37,218 nt of DNA from Kiritimatiellaceae bacterium (GCA_002691095.1 NZGU01000028.1:15069-52286), one strand, 5' to 3'. Positions 1 through 9,078 are shown, numbered from the stretch's first letter. Notes: generated by a model from the sequence alone, not told the origin. Numbers and translations: made by a program.

Positions 1-543
1 CATCCCGCTGAAAAACTGCTTCTCACACTGATCCAGAAGAAAATAGCTGTCTACTCTCCCCATACGGCATTAGATGCCGTGAAAGGCGGCGTGAACGACT
101 GGTTAACGCAAGGGCTCGGCGCGGCTAGAACCCTTCCCATACAAACCGGAAACGATCAGGAAGCGAGTTCAGTACGACGCGTTGAACTTCATCGCGAAGT
201 CAGCTTAGCAACCCTTTCTAAACGAATGAAAGCCCATTTGAATGCCCCGTATCTACGCGTTGCCGACGGGGGCAAGAAAACGATTAAAACGGTTGCCTGC
301 TGCGCGGGAGCAGGATCTTCCGTCCTTGAAGGGATTGATGCCGATTGCTATCTAACGGGAGAAATGAGCCATCATGCGGTCTTAGCTGCCAATGCGGCAG
401 GACGTTCCATTATTTTATCTGAACATACCCATACAGAACGTGGATACTTACCCCTATACCAGGATCAGATTCAGCAAGCATTGAACCATCGCCTTATACC
501 TGAAATATCGGAACAAGACCGAGACCCACTACAACTAAAATAG
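1..543 (+). CDS. NIF3-like dinuclear metal centre protein (3' part only)
   Basis: The reading frame is open from the first base of the window, so the 5' end lies outside it; 180 codons are visible. The visible part starts in the typical block ending in YSPHTALDAV and GGVNDWL, and continues with CCAGAGSS, the TGEMSHH metal-site motif and a late SEHTHTERGYL, all in NIF3/YbgI order. The family forms hexamers with two metal ions per subunit; members have been annotated as GTP cyclohydrolase I type 2, but the physiological reaction is generally unsettled. The stop is 12 bases before purM, so the two are probably co-transcribed. Family assignment is firm; the function is not. Confidence 0.9.
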   Translation, partial: HPAEKLLLTLIQKKIAVYSPHTALDAVKGGVNDWLTQGLGAARTLPIQTGNDQEASSVRRVELHREVSLATLSKRMKAHLNAPYLRVADGGKKTIKTVACCAGAGSSVLEGIDADCYLTGEMSHHAVLAANAAGRSIILSEHTHTERGYLPLYQDQIQQALNHRLIPEISEQDRDPLQLK

Positions 544-555
544 AATGAGAAGCAT

Positions 556-1584
556 ATGAAAAAGAAAAAATCTGCCTATGCCGAAGCCGGTGTTGATATT
601 GATGTGATGATGAACTCACTTAAACGCATTGGGAAAAAAGTCAAACAAACCAATACCCCTGGAGTCGTCAGCGAACTGGGTTCCTTTGGAGGTCTGTTCA
701 AATCTCCCGGTAAAGATCATCTGCTTGTCAGCTCGGTCGATGGTGTCGGCACAAAACTTAAAGTTGCTCATATGGCCAACCGACATGATACAGTCGGACA
801 GGATTTAGTGAATCACTGCGTAAATGACATTCTAGTGCAAGGCGCCAAACCGCTTTTTTTCTTAGACTATCTCGGTGCAGCCGCTTTAGAACCCCACGTT
901 TTCGAATCGGTTGTTAGCGGTTTTTGCAAAGCCTGTAGGCAAAACAATATGGCATTGTTAGGAGGAGAAACAGCTGAGATGCCGGGATTATATCCTCCTG
1001 GAGAGTATGATTTAGTTGGAACAGTGGTCGGAAGCGTTGAACGTAAAAGAGTGATCACGGGGAATAAGATAAAGAGAGGTAATATCCTGATCGGTCTACC
1101 CTCAACCGGCCTGCAAACCAATGGCTATTCATTGGCTCGTAAAGTTATTTTTGATCAAGCAGGTCTGACCTTGCAGGATTATGTACCGGGTACCAAAACG
1201 ACGATTGAGAAAGCTCTTCTTGCTATTCATAAAAGCTATCTAAATCCTGTTACAGCGGTCATGAAAAAAATTAATATTCGCGGCATGGCGCATATCACAG
1301 GCGGCGGGTTATATGACAACATTCCACGCGTACTACCCGAAGGACTTGATGCTGTGATCCATACGGCTAGCTGGAAACCTCAGCCTATCTTCAGCTTCAT
1401 CCACGAAGCTGGCAAGATCGACTATGATGAAATGTTCCGTGTCTTTAACATGGGTATTGGCTTCATCCTGATCGTCTCTCCCAAAGATGTGGAATCCACA
1501 CTGGCGTGTTTGAAACGTGAAAAACAACCGGCAAAGATTATCGGCGAAATTAAGCAAGGTAGCGGCAAAACGGTTCTCCAATAG
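556..1584 (+). CDS. purM: Phosphoribosylformylglycinamidine cyclo-ligase (AIR synthetase)
   Basis: This enzyme closes the imidazole ring of 5-aminoimidazole ribonucleotide from FGAM and ATP, the fifth step of de novo purine synthesis in the cytosol. At 342 residues it has normal family length. Visible signatures are the N-terminal YAEAGVDID, the SSVDGVGTKLK nucleotide/phosphate loop, NHCVNDILVQGA, GGETAEMPG and the late HITGGGLYDNIPR. The ATG is preceded by a purine-rich GAGAAG about four bases upstream. The stop codon lies inside a hairpin that probably serves as terminator for the convergent sigma factor gene. Nothing in the sequence suggests damage. Confidence 0.97.
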   Translation: MKKKKSAYAEAGVDIDVMMNSLKRIGKKVKQTNTPGVVSELGSFGGLFKSPGKDHLLVSSVDGVGTKLKVAHMANRHDTVGQDLVNHCVNDILVQGAKPLFFLDYLGAAALEPHVFESVVSGFCKACRQNNMALLGGETAEMPGLYPPGEYDLVGTVVGSVERKRVITGNKIKRGNILIGLPSTGLQTNGYSLARKVIFDQAGLTLQDYVPGTKTTIEKALLAIHKSYLNPVTAVMKKINIRGMAHITGGGLYDNIPRVLPEGLDAVIHTASWKPQPIFSFIHEAGKIDYDEMFRVFNMGIGFILIVSPKDVESTLACLKREKQPAKIIGEIKQGSGKTVLQ

Positions 1585-1590
1585 AGAACC
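1566..1590 (-). terminator. Hairpin at purM stop, probable rpoD terminator
   Basis: A perfect 7-bp stem (GGTTCTC/GAGAACC, arms 1572-1578 and 1584-1590, 5-nt loop) spans the purM stop codon. Read on the minus strand, it is followed by GTTTTG, giving a short U tract in the right place for the sigma factor transcript; on the plus strand no U tract follows. It is therefore more likely to end rpoD than purM. The U tract is short, so efficiency is uncertain. Confidence 0.5.
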
Positions 1591-1599
1591 AACGACAGA

Positions 1600-3546
1600 C
1601 TACTCCCCGTCTAGAAAGCCTTCCAGTTTACGAATACGAGTGGGGTGACGCATTTTACGTAGCGCTTTCGCTTCAATCTGACGAATCCGCTCTCGGGTTA
1701 CGTTAAATTTACGTCCGACCTCTTCCAAGGTTCTCGGATAGCCATCAACTAGACCAAAACGCAACGTCAGTACTTCCTGCTCACGCTCGGTTAATGTTAA
1801 CAATACATCACTGATTTTCTCTTTGAGCAAGCTGAAGGCCGTTACTTCATCCGGCTTCTCGGCTGCCTTATCTTCGATAAAATCACCAAAATGCGTATCT
1901 TCACTATCTCCAATCGGCGATTGAAGCGAAATCGGCTGTTGCGCAATCTTCAAGATCGCCCGTACGCGATCAACCGCAAGGTCCATCTCTTCCGCCAGCT
2001 CTTCCGGTGTAGCTTCCCGACCAAACTCTTGAAGCAACTGTTTCTGGATACGCATCAGCTTATTAATGGTCTCGATCATATGCACCGGAATACGAATCGT
2101 CCGTGCCTGATCGGCAATCGAGCGCGTGATCGCCTGCCGAATCCACCACGTTGCATATGTACTGAATTTGTACCCCCGACGATACTCAAATTTTTCGACC
2201 GCTTTCATGAGCCCCATATTGCCTTCCTGAATCAAATCCAAGAAAGAGAGACCTCGGTTTGTATACTTCTTGGCAATACTAATAACCAATCGCAAGTTGG
2301 CCTCAATCATCTCTGTTTTAGCCCGCAACCCTTTTCTCAACCAAACCTTCAGCGTTTTATGATGCTCCTGAAATTCTACACGGTCCATTTGCAGATAGAG
2401 TTCCAATTCGGAAAGCTCTTTGCGCACAGCACGCAACTGCTTCTTCGCATCTTTTGCGCGACTTTTTTTCAACCGTTCTTCTTCCTGCAGGATGCCACTC
2501 ATCTTTTTAAAATAAATGTCAACTTCTGGAACAATATCCTCAATGGCTTTTTGCTTAAAATGTAGTTCTTTAAACAAATTTGAGAGTCGCTGTTGCGCCG
2601 CATTAAAGTTGCGTATCGCTCTTTTATACGCTTCAGAATCTTTTTTCGCCGCGCTGTATTCCTTGTAATATTTAAGTTTGCTCTCGCGGTTTCTATCAAT
2701 CCCCTTCAGCACTTTGGGCAGATCATTAAAATAATCTTCACGGCACTCAACATGCTTATCGGAAATGATGCGGTCGAAGCGTTCTTTGCCCTCCTCCAGC
2801 CGTTTGATAACGCCTAGGTAAGCATCGGTTGCACAACCCAGTCGGTTGAACATACTGGTCGTTGCAATTTCCGCCTCTTCAATACGCATTGAAATCTCAA
2901 CCTCTTGCTCACGAGTTAAGAGAGGCACCTGACCCATCTGCTTCAAATACATCCGAACGGGGTCATCCAGCACATCGCTGCGCGAATTTTGCTTGTCCGC
3001 CTGCTCCTTCTCCATGCGAGCCTGATACTCTTCAACATCATCCTGCTTGATGATGTCGATCTCCATACTCTGGAGCAATCCCACGATTTTTTCGATATCT
3101 TCAACCGAAACCAAATCTTCCGGAAACGCTTCGTTGATGTCTTCAAATGTTAAAAAGCCGTGTTCAGCCGCAAGCGCCATTAAATCTTTAATGCGATCAT
3201 TTCGCTCTTCCCGCTCCATAATCGATGTAGAACTGGCTCCTTCATCTACATTCAAAACCACTGTCTTTGCTTCCGTAGTTTCGCTTTTTTTCGTGCTGTT
3301 TTTTTCCGTTTTCTTAACAGATTCACTCTTTTTTGGAGCTTTACTTGCTTTCGTCACCGTTTTTTTCGTGCTGGCTTTCTTCGCGCTACTTTTTTTTGCG
3401 ACACTCTTTTTTACAACCTTTTTCTTCACTGGAGCTTTCTTCTGCGTCACCTTCTTAGATGCACTTTTTTTCGTAGTTGTCTTTTTTGCGGTAGCTTTGC
3501 GTGCAACGATTGTTTTCTTGGAAGAGCTGGTTTTTTTCTTGGACAT
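1600..3546 (-). CDS. rpoD: Primary RNA polymerase sigma factor (RpoD/SigA) with lysine-rich tail
   Basis: This 648-residue protein is the housekeeping sigma-70 factor. Residues 1-94 are low-complexity and very basic (I count 35 lysines), built from KKxxxKK-like units and resembling histone H1 tails. A region 1.1-like helical segment follows (about 112-170), then region 1.2 (DDPVRMYLKQMGQVPLL, from about 194), a long non-conserved region, region 2 with the -10-reading helix (FSTYATWWIRQAITRSI), region 3, and region 4 with the -35-reading HTH (TLEEVGRKFNVTRERIRQIE). These are primary-sigma signatures, not those of an alternative factor. The ATG at 3546 is the only start that includes the tail. 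A consensus-like promoter lies about 55 bases upstream. The tail could bind DNA non-specifically, but that is inference. Confidence 0.96.
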   Translation of the reverse strand: MSKKKTSSSKKTIVARKATAKKTTTKKSASKKVTQKKAPVKKKVVKKSVAKKSSAKKASTKKTVTKASKAPKKSESVKKTEKNSTKKSETTEAKTVVLNVDEGASSTSIMEREERNDRIKDLMALAAEHGFLTFEDINEAFPEDLVSVEDIEKIVGLLQSMEIDIIKQDDVEEYQARMEKEQADKQNSRSDVLDDPVRMYLKQMGQVPLLTREQEVEISMRIEEAEIATTSMFNRLGCATDAYLGVIKRLEEGKERFDRIISDKHVECREDYFNDLPKVLKGIDRNRESKLKYYKEYSAAKKDSEAYKRAIRNFNAAQQRLSNLFKELHFKQKAIEDIVPEVDIYFKKMSGILQEEERLKKSRAKDAKKQLRAVRKELSELELYLQMDRVEFQEHHKTLKVWLRKGLRAKTEMIEANLRLVISIAKKYTNRGLSFLDLIQEGNMGLMKAVEKFEYRRGYKFSTYATWWIRQAITRSIADQARTIRIPVHMIETINKLMRIQKQLLQEFGREATPEELAEEMDLAVDRVRAILKIAQQPISLQSPIGDSEDTHFGDFIEDKAAEKPDEVTAFSLLKEKISDVLLTLTEREQEVLTLRFGLVDGYPRTLEEVGRKFNVTRERIRQIEAKALRKMRHPTRIRKLEGFLDGE

Positions 3547-3599
3547 GAAATTAAATACCTATAAATACTTTAAATATTGTATCGAGCAGCGAATTGTTA

Positions 3600-3628
3600 A
3601 TTAAAAGTGAAGAGAGCGAGTGCGTCAA
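3600..3628 (-). promoter_or_regulatory. Sigma-70 type promoter for rpoD
   Basis: On the minus strand there is a -35 box TTGACG (3628-3623), a 17-base spacer and a -10 box TTTAAT (3605-3600), five of six matches each to TTGACA and TATAAT. The start site should fall near 3593, giving a leader of about 47 nt. This is the best match in the 118-base gap between the divergent genes. Confidence 0.65.
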
Positions 3629-3664
3629 CGATAACGTAGCTAAAAATGAGCCGTTAATGACATT

Positions 3665-5842
3665 ATGAAAATCGGAGTTAAAAAGCGAAGCGATCAAAAC
3701 CCTGCCCAATCACTCTCTCATCAACAGTGGATTGAGGGCTGGAAACTGGGTATAGGCCCGGCAGCCCATCGCACTCACCTAGACAGCTCCTACGGTATTT
3801 ATCTGGCGGAAAACGGCCTAATTGGTTTTGGTGAAAAAGAGAAAGGTGCGCTCTCTCTAGATATGGAGCTAAACGATCGCATCGTTCACTTGTTTGACGG
3901 ACTTATCATCTACAACGAAAAAAAGAGGAGACGAAGTACAATCGAACTCATAGTGATAGAGGACGGCATTCTCTATGGAAAAATCATCAACCGGAATAAT
4001 CCTAAACTCATTCCCGCTGAAATGGTTAATACCTCTCATCAAATGTTTCAGATTGAGTCATTTGATCGACAAACCGTTCTTCAGCAAAGAGATTGTTATT
4101 TCTGCTGCATACATACCCATTTAGACCATCCCAATTTATCTGAAAAATTTGACCATATCTTTGATATCGATTTTGAGGTGGAACTCGAAAACAGACTTGT
4201 CTCAAGGGTACAACAACGAGTGCCAGCTAGTCAGTCGAAGGACCAAAATGAACTCCATTTTCTTTGCATAGAGTTGATGCAAGGTTCGCTTCAGCCAAGT
4301 TCAGAACGCATTCAAGGGCTATGGTCCAACAACCGTGCAACCCACAACGAGGCTGTGGATGTAAATACAACCCTCATCCAGATACTGGCGTGGGCCCCCT
4401 CAGAACTAGAGATAGCCGAATCTCTACTCACCACTATTTTACGCTTGCAGACATCAAGCGGATCGATTCCCAGTGCCATAGATACGAAGGGTTTAATTAT
4501 CGATCTCGCAGCCCCGAAACCCATTATTTGTATGGTTGCCGAAGAAGTTCTCTCCAAACGTAAAGATCCTGATCTCATTGCGACCATGTTGCCCAAGCTA
4601 GCCCGCTATTTAAGCTGGATTCTGTCGCATTTTGATCCCACCCGCCGCGGCATTCATCGCTGGAGAAATCAATCGGAGCCCCTTGAAAAAGATATATATG
4701 AAACGGAATTGGCAACCGCAGATCTTTCGGCTCTGCTCCTTAACGAGATTGAATCGCTCGAGAGAATCGCTAGCTGGCAGCAGCAGTCTACCTCCCTACT
4801 AAAACAATTTTACGATGATAAAACCCGCATCATATCCAACTTGGAGAATTTATTTTGGAACGAGTCCAAAAAAGACTACTCCATCGCGTGGGCTCGGGAG
4901 AAAAAATACGTGTTAGACGGATACGGTGCATTACTTCCTATGATGTGTAAAAGCCTAAAAAAAGGTGCCAAAGAAGTCATGATTGAGCGACTACAGCAAG
5001 GCGAGCTTACGGGCAAAACCTTGCACCACACATCCTGGCGTGAAATCGATCTCTCTAACGATGAACTTCCGATTTTGCAGAAAATACTTTTCATCAAGGC
5101 ACTCGCTCATGTTGATCCCGGTAATTCCATTGTTTACGACTATTTACGGTTGTCGATGAGTGGCTTTATTGACTTCTATATTGCTAAACAAAAGCAAGTA
5201 AACCAAAAATCAATCACCTTGGCCAATGCAGCCTATGTCATGTTGGTGAACTACCAATACGACCAGCACTATCAAATTGCAAACCCTCTGATAAACAGCA
5301 TCGTACGGTCATTGAAAAGAGCCAAAATTGACCGCGTGGATTTATCTATTTTCGCATCGGTAGCCATTCTATTAATCGGAGTAAGAACCTTTTATGCGCT
5401 TCAGGAAAGTCCTCAACCACTATCGATTCTGCAAACTGAAATGCATATTGCATATAATGAATTAGATTTCCTTACTACGATTGAAACAGCTACTCAAATT
5501 ATGGAGCACTATCCAGAAGAAGCGAGTCGAGCCAGGTTGTATCAAGCTAATATAGCCCTACAATTCGATAATCCCGAAGTGGCGTTGCAAATGCTTACTC
5601 CCTTGAGAGAGCGCTTCCCCGATAGCCCAGGTCCCATGCTTCTAGAAGCCATCTCACTTCATCAACTTCAACGGTTTGAGGATGCCAGTCAGTGCTATTT
5701 TGAGTTCTGCTACCTCTTTGATGAAATTTTCCCCAAAATTGTTGAAGATGCAAAATTTTTCCATTTTTTACTGCAAGAACAGCTAGCACTACCCAATAAT
5801 TGGCGCGTTATTTATGGACATAGAATCTGTCATGAAATTTAA
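3665..5842 (+). CDS. Predicted helical-toroid (six-hairpin glycosidase-like) protein with C-terminal TPRs
   Basis: I do not recognise a named family for this 725-residue protein. Residues 1 to about 190 look beta-rich. From about 200 to 560, paired helices with spacing typical of (alpha/alpha)6 toroids follow: a LQTSSGSIPSAID turn, a PKPIICMVAEEVL helix, WILSHFDPTRRGIHRW, LENLFWNESKKDYSIAW and GALLPMM resemble blocks of GH37/GH63-like and glycogen-debranching-like enzymes. I could not place the catalytic acids, so activity is not claimed. A hydrophobic helix sits near 558-580, and 595-700 reads as TPR-like helix pairs. There is no signal peptide. No strong ribosome binding site precedes the ATG. 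The end overlaps the next lipoprotein gene by 11 bases, so the two are likely translationally coupled. Confidence 0.55.
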   Translation: MKIGVKKRSDQNPAQSLSHQQWIEGWKLGIGPAAHRTHLDSSYGIYLAENGLIGFGEKEKGALSLDMELNDRIVHLFDGLIIYNEKKRRRSTIELIVIEDGILYGKIINRNNPKLIPAEMVNTSHQMFQIESFDRQTVLQQRDCYFCCIHTHLDHPNLSEKFDHIFDIDFEVELENRLVSRVQQRVPASQSKDQNELHFLCIELMQGSLQPSSERIQGLWSNNRATHNEAVDVNTTLIQILAWAPSELEIAESLLTTILRLQTSSGSIPSAIDTKGLIIDLAAPKPIICMVAEEVLSKRKDPDLIATMLPKLARYLSWILSHFDPTRRGIHRWRNQSEPLEKDIYETELATADLSALLLNEIESLERIASWQQQSTSLLKQFYDDKTRIISNLENLFWNESKKDYSIAWAREKKYVLDGYGALLPMMCKSLKKGAKEVMIERLQQGELTGKTLHHTSWREIDLSNDELPILQKILFIKALAHVDPGNSIVYDYLRLSMSGFIDFYIAKQKQVNQKSITLANAAYVMLVNYQYDQHYQIANPLINSIVRSLKRAKIDRVDLSIFASVAILLIGVRTFYALQESPQPLSILQTEMHIAYNELDFLTTIETATQIMEHYPEEASRARLYQANIALQFDNPEVALQMLTPLRERFPDSPGPMLLEAISLHQLQRFEDASQCYFEFCYLFDEIFPKIVEDAKFFHFLLQEQLALPNNWRVIYGHRICHEI

Positions 5843-6176
5843 ATTTTTATTCAAAAAAATCGTCCTTGGAATGGGGTTCCTACTCTTACTCTCCTCCACG
5901 GGTTGTTCTAAAGAAGAGCAGCACGCATTTCTCTTTTGGTGTGTTCGACCCGAGCAAGTTACGAAAGAAATTAGAGTGGAGGGTTTAACCGCTCAAAAGA
6001 AAAGCCTTGTTGAAAACAAACTACGTCAACTGGATGGATTCGTTTCCTGTACAATTAATAACGAGTGTAATAAGATGACAATCCAATATAACTCCTCTGC
6101 CACACGCTATATGAATTTTGAAAGAATACTCGAAGAACAAGAGATCACGGTTCTTTCTCATGAGCGCCTTCCCTAA
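5832..6176 (+). CDS. Small lipoprotein with HMA/ferredoxin-like fold, unknown function
   Basis: The product is about 114 residues. The start at 5832 gives a good lipoprotein signal: basic MKFKFLFKK, a hydrophobic core, then LSSTG before Cys25; an in-frame ATG at 5814 would only add six residues. The mature part has the beta-alpha-beta-beta-alpha pattern of heavy-metal-associated domains (a strand ending IRVEGL, a helix to LRQLDGF, then the hydrophobic strand MTIQYN and a second helix). The metal-binding CxxC of true HMA domains is missing; the other cysteines are spread out (FWC, and C-x5-C around SCTINNEC). It overlaps the upstream gene, and its stop overlaps the pepA start (TAATG), which points to one transcript. 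The fold assignment is tentative. Confidence 0.6.
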   Translation: MKFKFLFKKIVLGMGFLLLLSSTGCSKEEQHAFLFWCVRPEQVTKEIRVEGLTAQKKSLVENKLRQLDGFVSCTINNECNKMTIQYNSSATRYMNFERILEEQEITVLSHERLP

Positions 6177-7663
6177 TGAAATTAAACCTCTCAAAAAAAC
6201 CTATTCACACCGTTGCTGCGGATCTACTGATCATCTTAACGCAAGGCGAGAATCCTCTGTTATCGGAGGAGCTTTCTCACCTCCGTCCACTTCTCAAGAA
6301 ATACATGAAAAAAAAGGCATTCGCAGGCAAACGGGGCGAGACAACACTCATGCAGATAGAGGAGCTCAACGTATCCTCTATACTGCTAGCCGGATGCGGC
6401 ACGAAAAAGTTGGAGCCTTTTACCGTCGAACGCGCCATATCGAGTGCCATACGTTTCGGCATATCGGAAGGATGTCGCTCATTTATTCTGCTCGATCACA
6501 TTCCCTCGTATGACTGGGATCCCTCGCTGTATCATACTCTTTCCGGCAGAGCCGCCATCTGGGGAAGCTATACCTTTACCGCCGGGAAAAGTACTTGCTC
6601 CACGATTAAGGGTCTCAAAACTACGTTTACGGGCGACCGCTCCCATCGTGCCCTAATCAATAGAGCTCAAATACAAGGTGATGCCTTGTTAAAAACAGCC
6701 AACCTAGCCAACCTACCTGGCAATCTTGCTACACCAAAGACGATTGCTACCTATGCAAAAGAGCTCGCTGATAGCTGCTCCCTATCTTGTAAAATTATGG
6801 GAGAAAATCAGCTCAGGAAAAATGGTTTTGGAGGCGTTTTGGCTGTTTCAGCAGGCAGCGAAACAGAACCCCAGCTCATACAATTAGAACACAATATCAA
6901 AAACAGATCTCAACGTCCGCTGGTTCTCGTGGGCAAGACAGTCACCTTTGATAGTGGAGGAATTAGCCTGAAGCCGGGAAAAAATATGGATTGGATGCGG
7001 TACGATAAATCCGGCGGTATGGCCGTGCTGGCTGCCATGCATATGATCAGTGAATGGGAACTCAACATCCCTGTTATCGGCATATTAGGAGCCGCTGAAA
7101 ACATGCCCGGTGGTGCTGCCACAAGACCGGGTGATATTATTCACATGTATAATGGAAAAACAGTCGAAGTCCTCAATACCGACGCAGAGGGTCGCTTAAT
7201 TCTGGCAGACGCAATCAGCTATGCAGCTGCTCAATACAACCCACGCGCCATTGTAGATGTTGCTACGTTAACCGGTGCCGTGATTGTTGCCCTCGGGCAT
7301 GCAGCATCAGCGATACTGGGAAATGATCAATCCCTCGTCGAAGCCTTGTTGACGGCAGGCCATAAGAGCGGAGAACGCCTCTGGCAACTTCCGTTATTTG
7401 ATGAGTACGCGGAAGATATGCAATCGCAATTTGCCGACCTATCGAATCTGTCAAAAAGCGGAAGTGCAGGCACGGCAACGGCTGCTGCATTCTTAAATGA
7501 GTTTGTACCCAAACAAACAGCTTGGGCGCATCTTGATATTGCCGGAACCGCTTGGGAGATGAGCTCTACATCCCATCAAGCAGCAGGCGCCACCTTGTTT
7601 GGCGCCCGCCTGCTAACTCAATGGGTAGAGACCTGTGCTAATAACGATAATGCGCTGGCTTGA
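6176..7663 (+). CDS. pepA: Leucyl aminopeptidase, M17 family
   Basis: At 495 residues this is a full-length M17 aminopeptidase, which removes N-terminal residues from peptides using two metal ions in a hexamer. The catalytic half carries the family signatures: VTFDSGGISLKPG with the metal/catalytic lysine, MRYDKSGG, ENMPGG, and NTDAEGRLILADA, which holds the Asp and Glu metal ligands and the catalytic Arg. The N-terminal third is the more variable macro-like domain. The start codon shares one base with the stop of the preceding lipoprotein gene. The last 26 bases overlap the end of ahcY on the other strand, leaving no space for a separate terminator. Confidence 0.95.
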   Translation: MKLNLSKKPIHTVAADLLIILTQGENPLLSEELSHLRPLLKKYMKKKAFAGKRGETTLMQIEELNVSSILLAGCGTKKLEPFTVERAISSAIRFGISEGCRSFILLDHIPSYDWDPSLYHTLSGRAAIWGSYTFTAGKSTCSTIKGLKTTFTGDRSHRALINRAQIQGDALLKTANLANLPGNLATPKTIATYAKELADSCSLSCKIMGENQLRKNGFGGVLAVSAGSETEPQLIQLEHNIKNRSQRPLVLVGKTVTFDSGGISLKPGKNMDWMRYDKSGGMAVLAAMHMISEWELNIPVIGILGAAENMPGGAATRPGDIIHMYNGKTVEVLNTDAEGRLILADAISYAAAQYNPRAIVDVATLTGAVIVALGHAASAILGNDQSLVEALLTAGHKSGERLWQLPLFDEYAEDMQSQFADLSNLSKSGSAGTATAAAFLNEFVPKQTAWAHLDIAGTAWEMSSTSHQAAGATLFGARLLTQWVETCANNDNALA

Positions 7664-9071
7664 ACGGTCCCTCTTGAGGAACACCCAAGTACTTTGCCTG
7701 GCGACGATTCAAGCTGTCCAATTCGACACCCAGTTTTTCAAGATGTAACCGAGCCACCTCTTCATCGAGCAGTTTAGGTAGGGTGTACACACCCACAGGA
7801 TAGCTCTCAATATTTGTGAACAACTCAATCTGAGCCAACACCTGGTTCGTAAAACTATTCGACATCACAAAACTTGGATGTCCCGTTGCACACCCCAAGT
7901 TTGCCAACCGACCCTCTGCAAGCAACAAAATACTCCGGCCACTTGGAAACGTAATTTTATCAACTTGCGGCTTAATGTTCGTCCATTCGTATTTCTTGAT
8001 CTTTTCAACCTGAATCTCGGAATCAAAATGACCGATGTTACAAACAATCGCCATATCCTTCATCTTTTTCATATGACGCTCTGTAATCACATCACAACAG
8101 CCCGTAGTCGTAACAAACACATCCCCGATCGCTGCAGCATCATCCATCGACATCACATCATATCCCTCCATCGAGGCTTGCAACGCGCAGATAGGATCAA
8201 CTTCCGTCACAATGATACGAGCGCCCTGCCCTTTCAAGGACTGCACCGAGCCTTTACCCACATCACCATAACCAGCCACAACAGCCACCTTGCCCGAAAG
8301 CATAACATCCGTAGCACGCATAATCGCGTCCACTAGCGAATGACGACAGCCGTATAAGTTGTCAAATTTTGTCTTCGTGACCGAATCGTTCACATTGATA
8401 GCCGGGAAAAGAAGCTCCCCTTTTTCATCCATCTGATAAAGCCGGTGAACTCCTGTTGTAGTCTCCTCAGAAACTCCCATGATGCCAGCAGCGATTCGAG
8501 AAAAGCGTGTTGGATCTTTCTTTAACGCTTTTTTCAGCTGAGCGTACAGAATACCTTCTTCAACGCTCTCTGGCTTCTTATCTAAGATTTCGGGGTTCGA
8601 CTCCGCTTTCACCCCCAGATGAACAAACAACGTTGCGTCTCCTCCATCATCTAGAATCAGGTTTGGCCCCTTTCCATTTCCCCAATCCAGGATTTTATCG
8701 GTATAAGCCCAATAATCTTCTAATGACTCGCCTTTGATGGCATAAACCGGTGTTCCCGTTTTAGCGATGGCAGCCGCGGCATGATCCTGAGTTGAAAAGA
8801 CATTGCAACTAGCCCAACGAACTTTTGCCCCCAATTCCTGCAGCGTTTCGATCAACATCGCCGTTTGAATGGTCATATGTAGAGAACCTGTAATATGCGC
8901 TCCCTTCAACGGTTTTTCCTTACCATACTTTTCCCGCAACGCCATCAGCCCGGGCATCTCATACTCAGCCAGTTCCATCTCTTTGCGCCCAAAATCAGCT
9001 AAGCTTAAATCTGCAACCGCATAATCAATCTGTTTCACTTTTTTCGTTTTTTTCTTCGTAGTCACCGTCAT
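7638..9071 (-). CDS. ahcY: Adenosylhomocysteinase
   Basis: The enzyme hydrolyses S-adenosylhomocysteine to homocysteine and adenosine with bound NAD, removing the inhibitory product of SAM-dependent methylation. The 477 residues include an N-terminal substrate domain (SLADFGRKEMELAE, GAHITGSLHMT, CNVFSTQDHAAAAI), the extra bacterial loop before the NAD domain (around DDGGDATLFVHLG and the helix after it), the NAD fingerprint GYGDVGKG near residue 265, and the diagnostic C-terminus ending PAHYRY. The ATG has GGAGGA just upstream. The gene starts 7 bases after the stop of the ArsR-methyltransferase fusion, so the two form an operon. Its 3' end overlaps pepA in antisense. Confidence 0.97.
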   Translation of the reverse strand: MTVTTKKKTKKVKQIDYAVADLSLADFGRKEMELAEYEMPGLMALREKYGKEKPLKGAHITGSLHMTIQTAMLIETLQELGAKVRWASCNVFSTQDHAAAAIAKTGTPVYAIKGESLEDYWAYTDKILDWGNGKGPNLILDDGGDATLFVHLGVKAESNPEILDKKPESVEEGILYAQLKKALKKDPTRFSRIAAGIMGVSEETTTGVHRLYQMDEKGELLFPAINVNDSVTKTKFDNLYGCRHSLVDAIMRATDVMLSGKVAVVAGYGDVGKGSVQSLKGQGARIIVTEVDPICALQASMEGYDVMSMDDAAAIGDVFVTTTGCCDVITERHMKKMKDMAIVCNIGHFDSEIQVEKIKKYEWTNIKPQVDKITFPSGRSILLLAEGRLANLGCATGHPSFVMSNSFTNQVLAQIELFTNIESYPVGVYTLPKLLDEEVARLHLEKLGVELDSLNRRQAKYLGVPQEGPFKPAHYRY

Positions 9072-9078
9072 CCTCCGT

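Noticed and set aside
3047..3604. Plus-strand frame of 185 codons, rich in Phe, opposite the sigma factor gene
   Set aside because: It is the complement of the lysine-rich tail (AAA/AAG read as TTT/CTT), giving a false hydrophobic protein.
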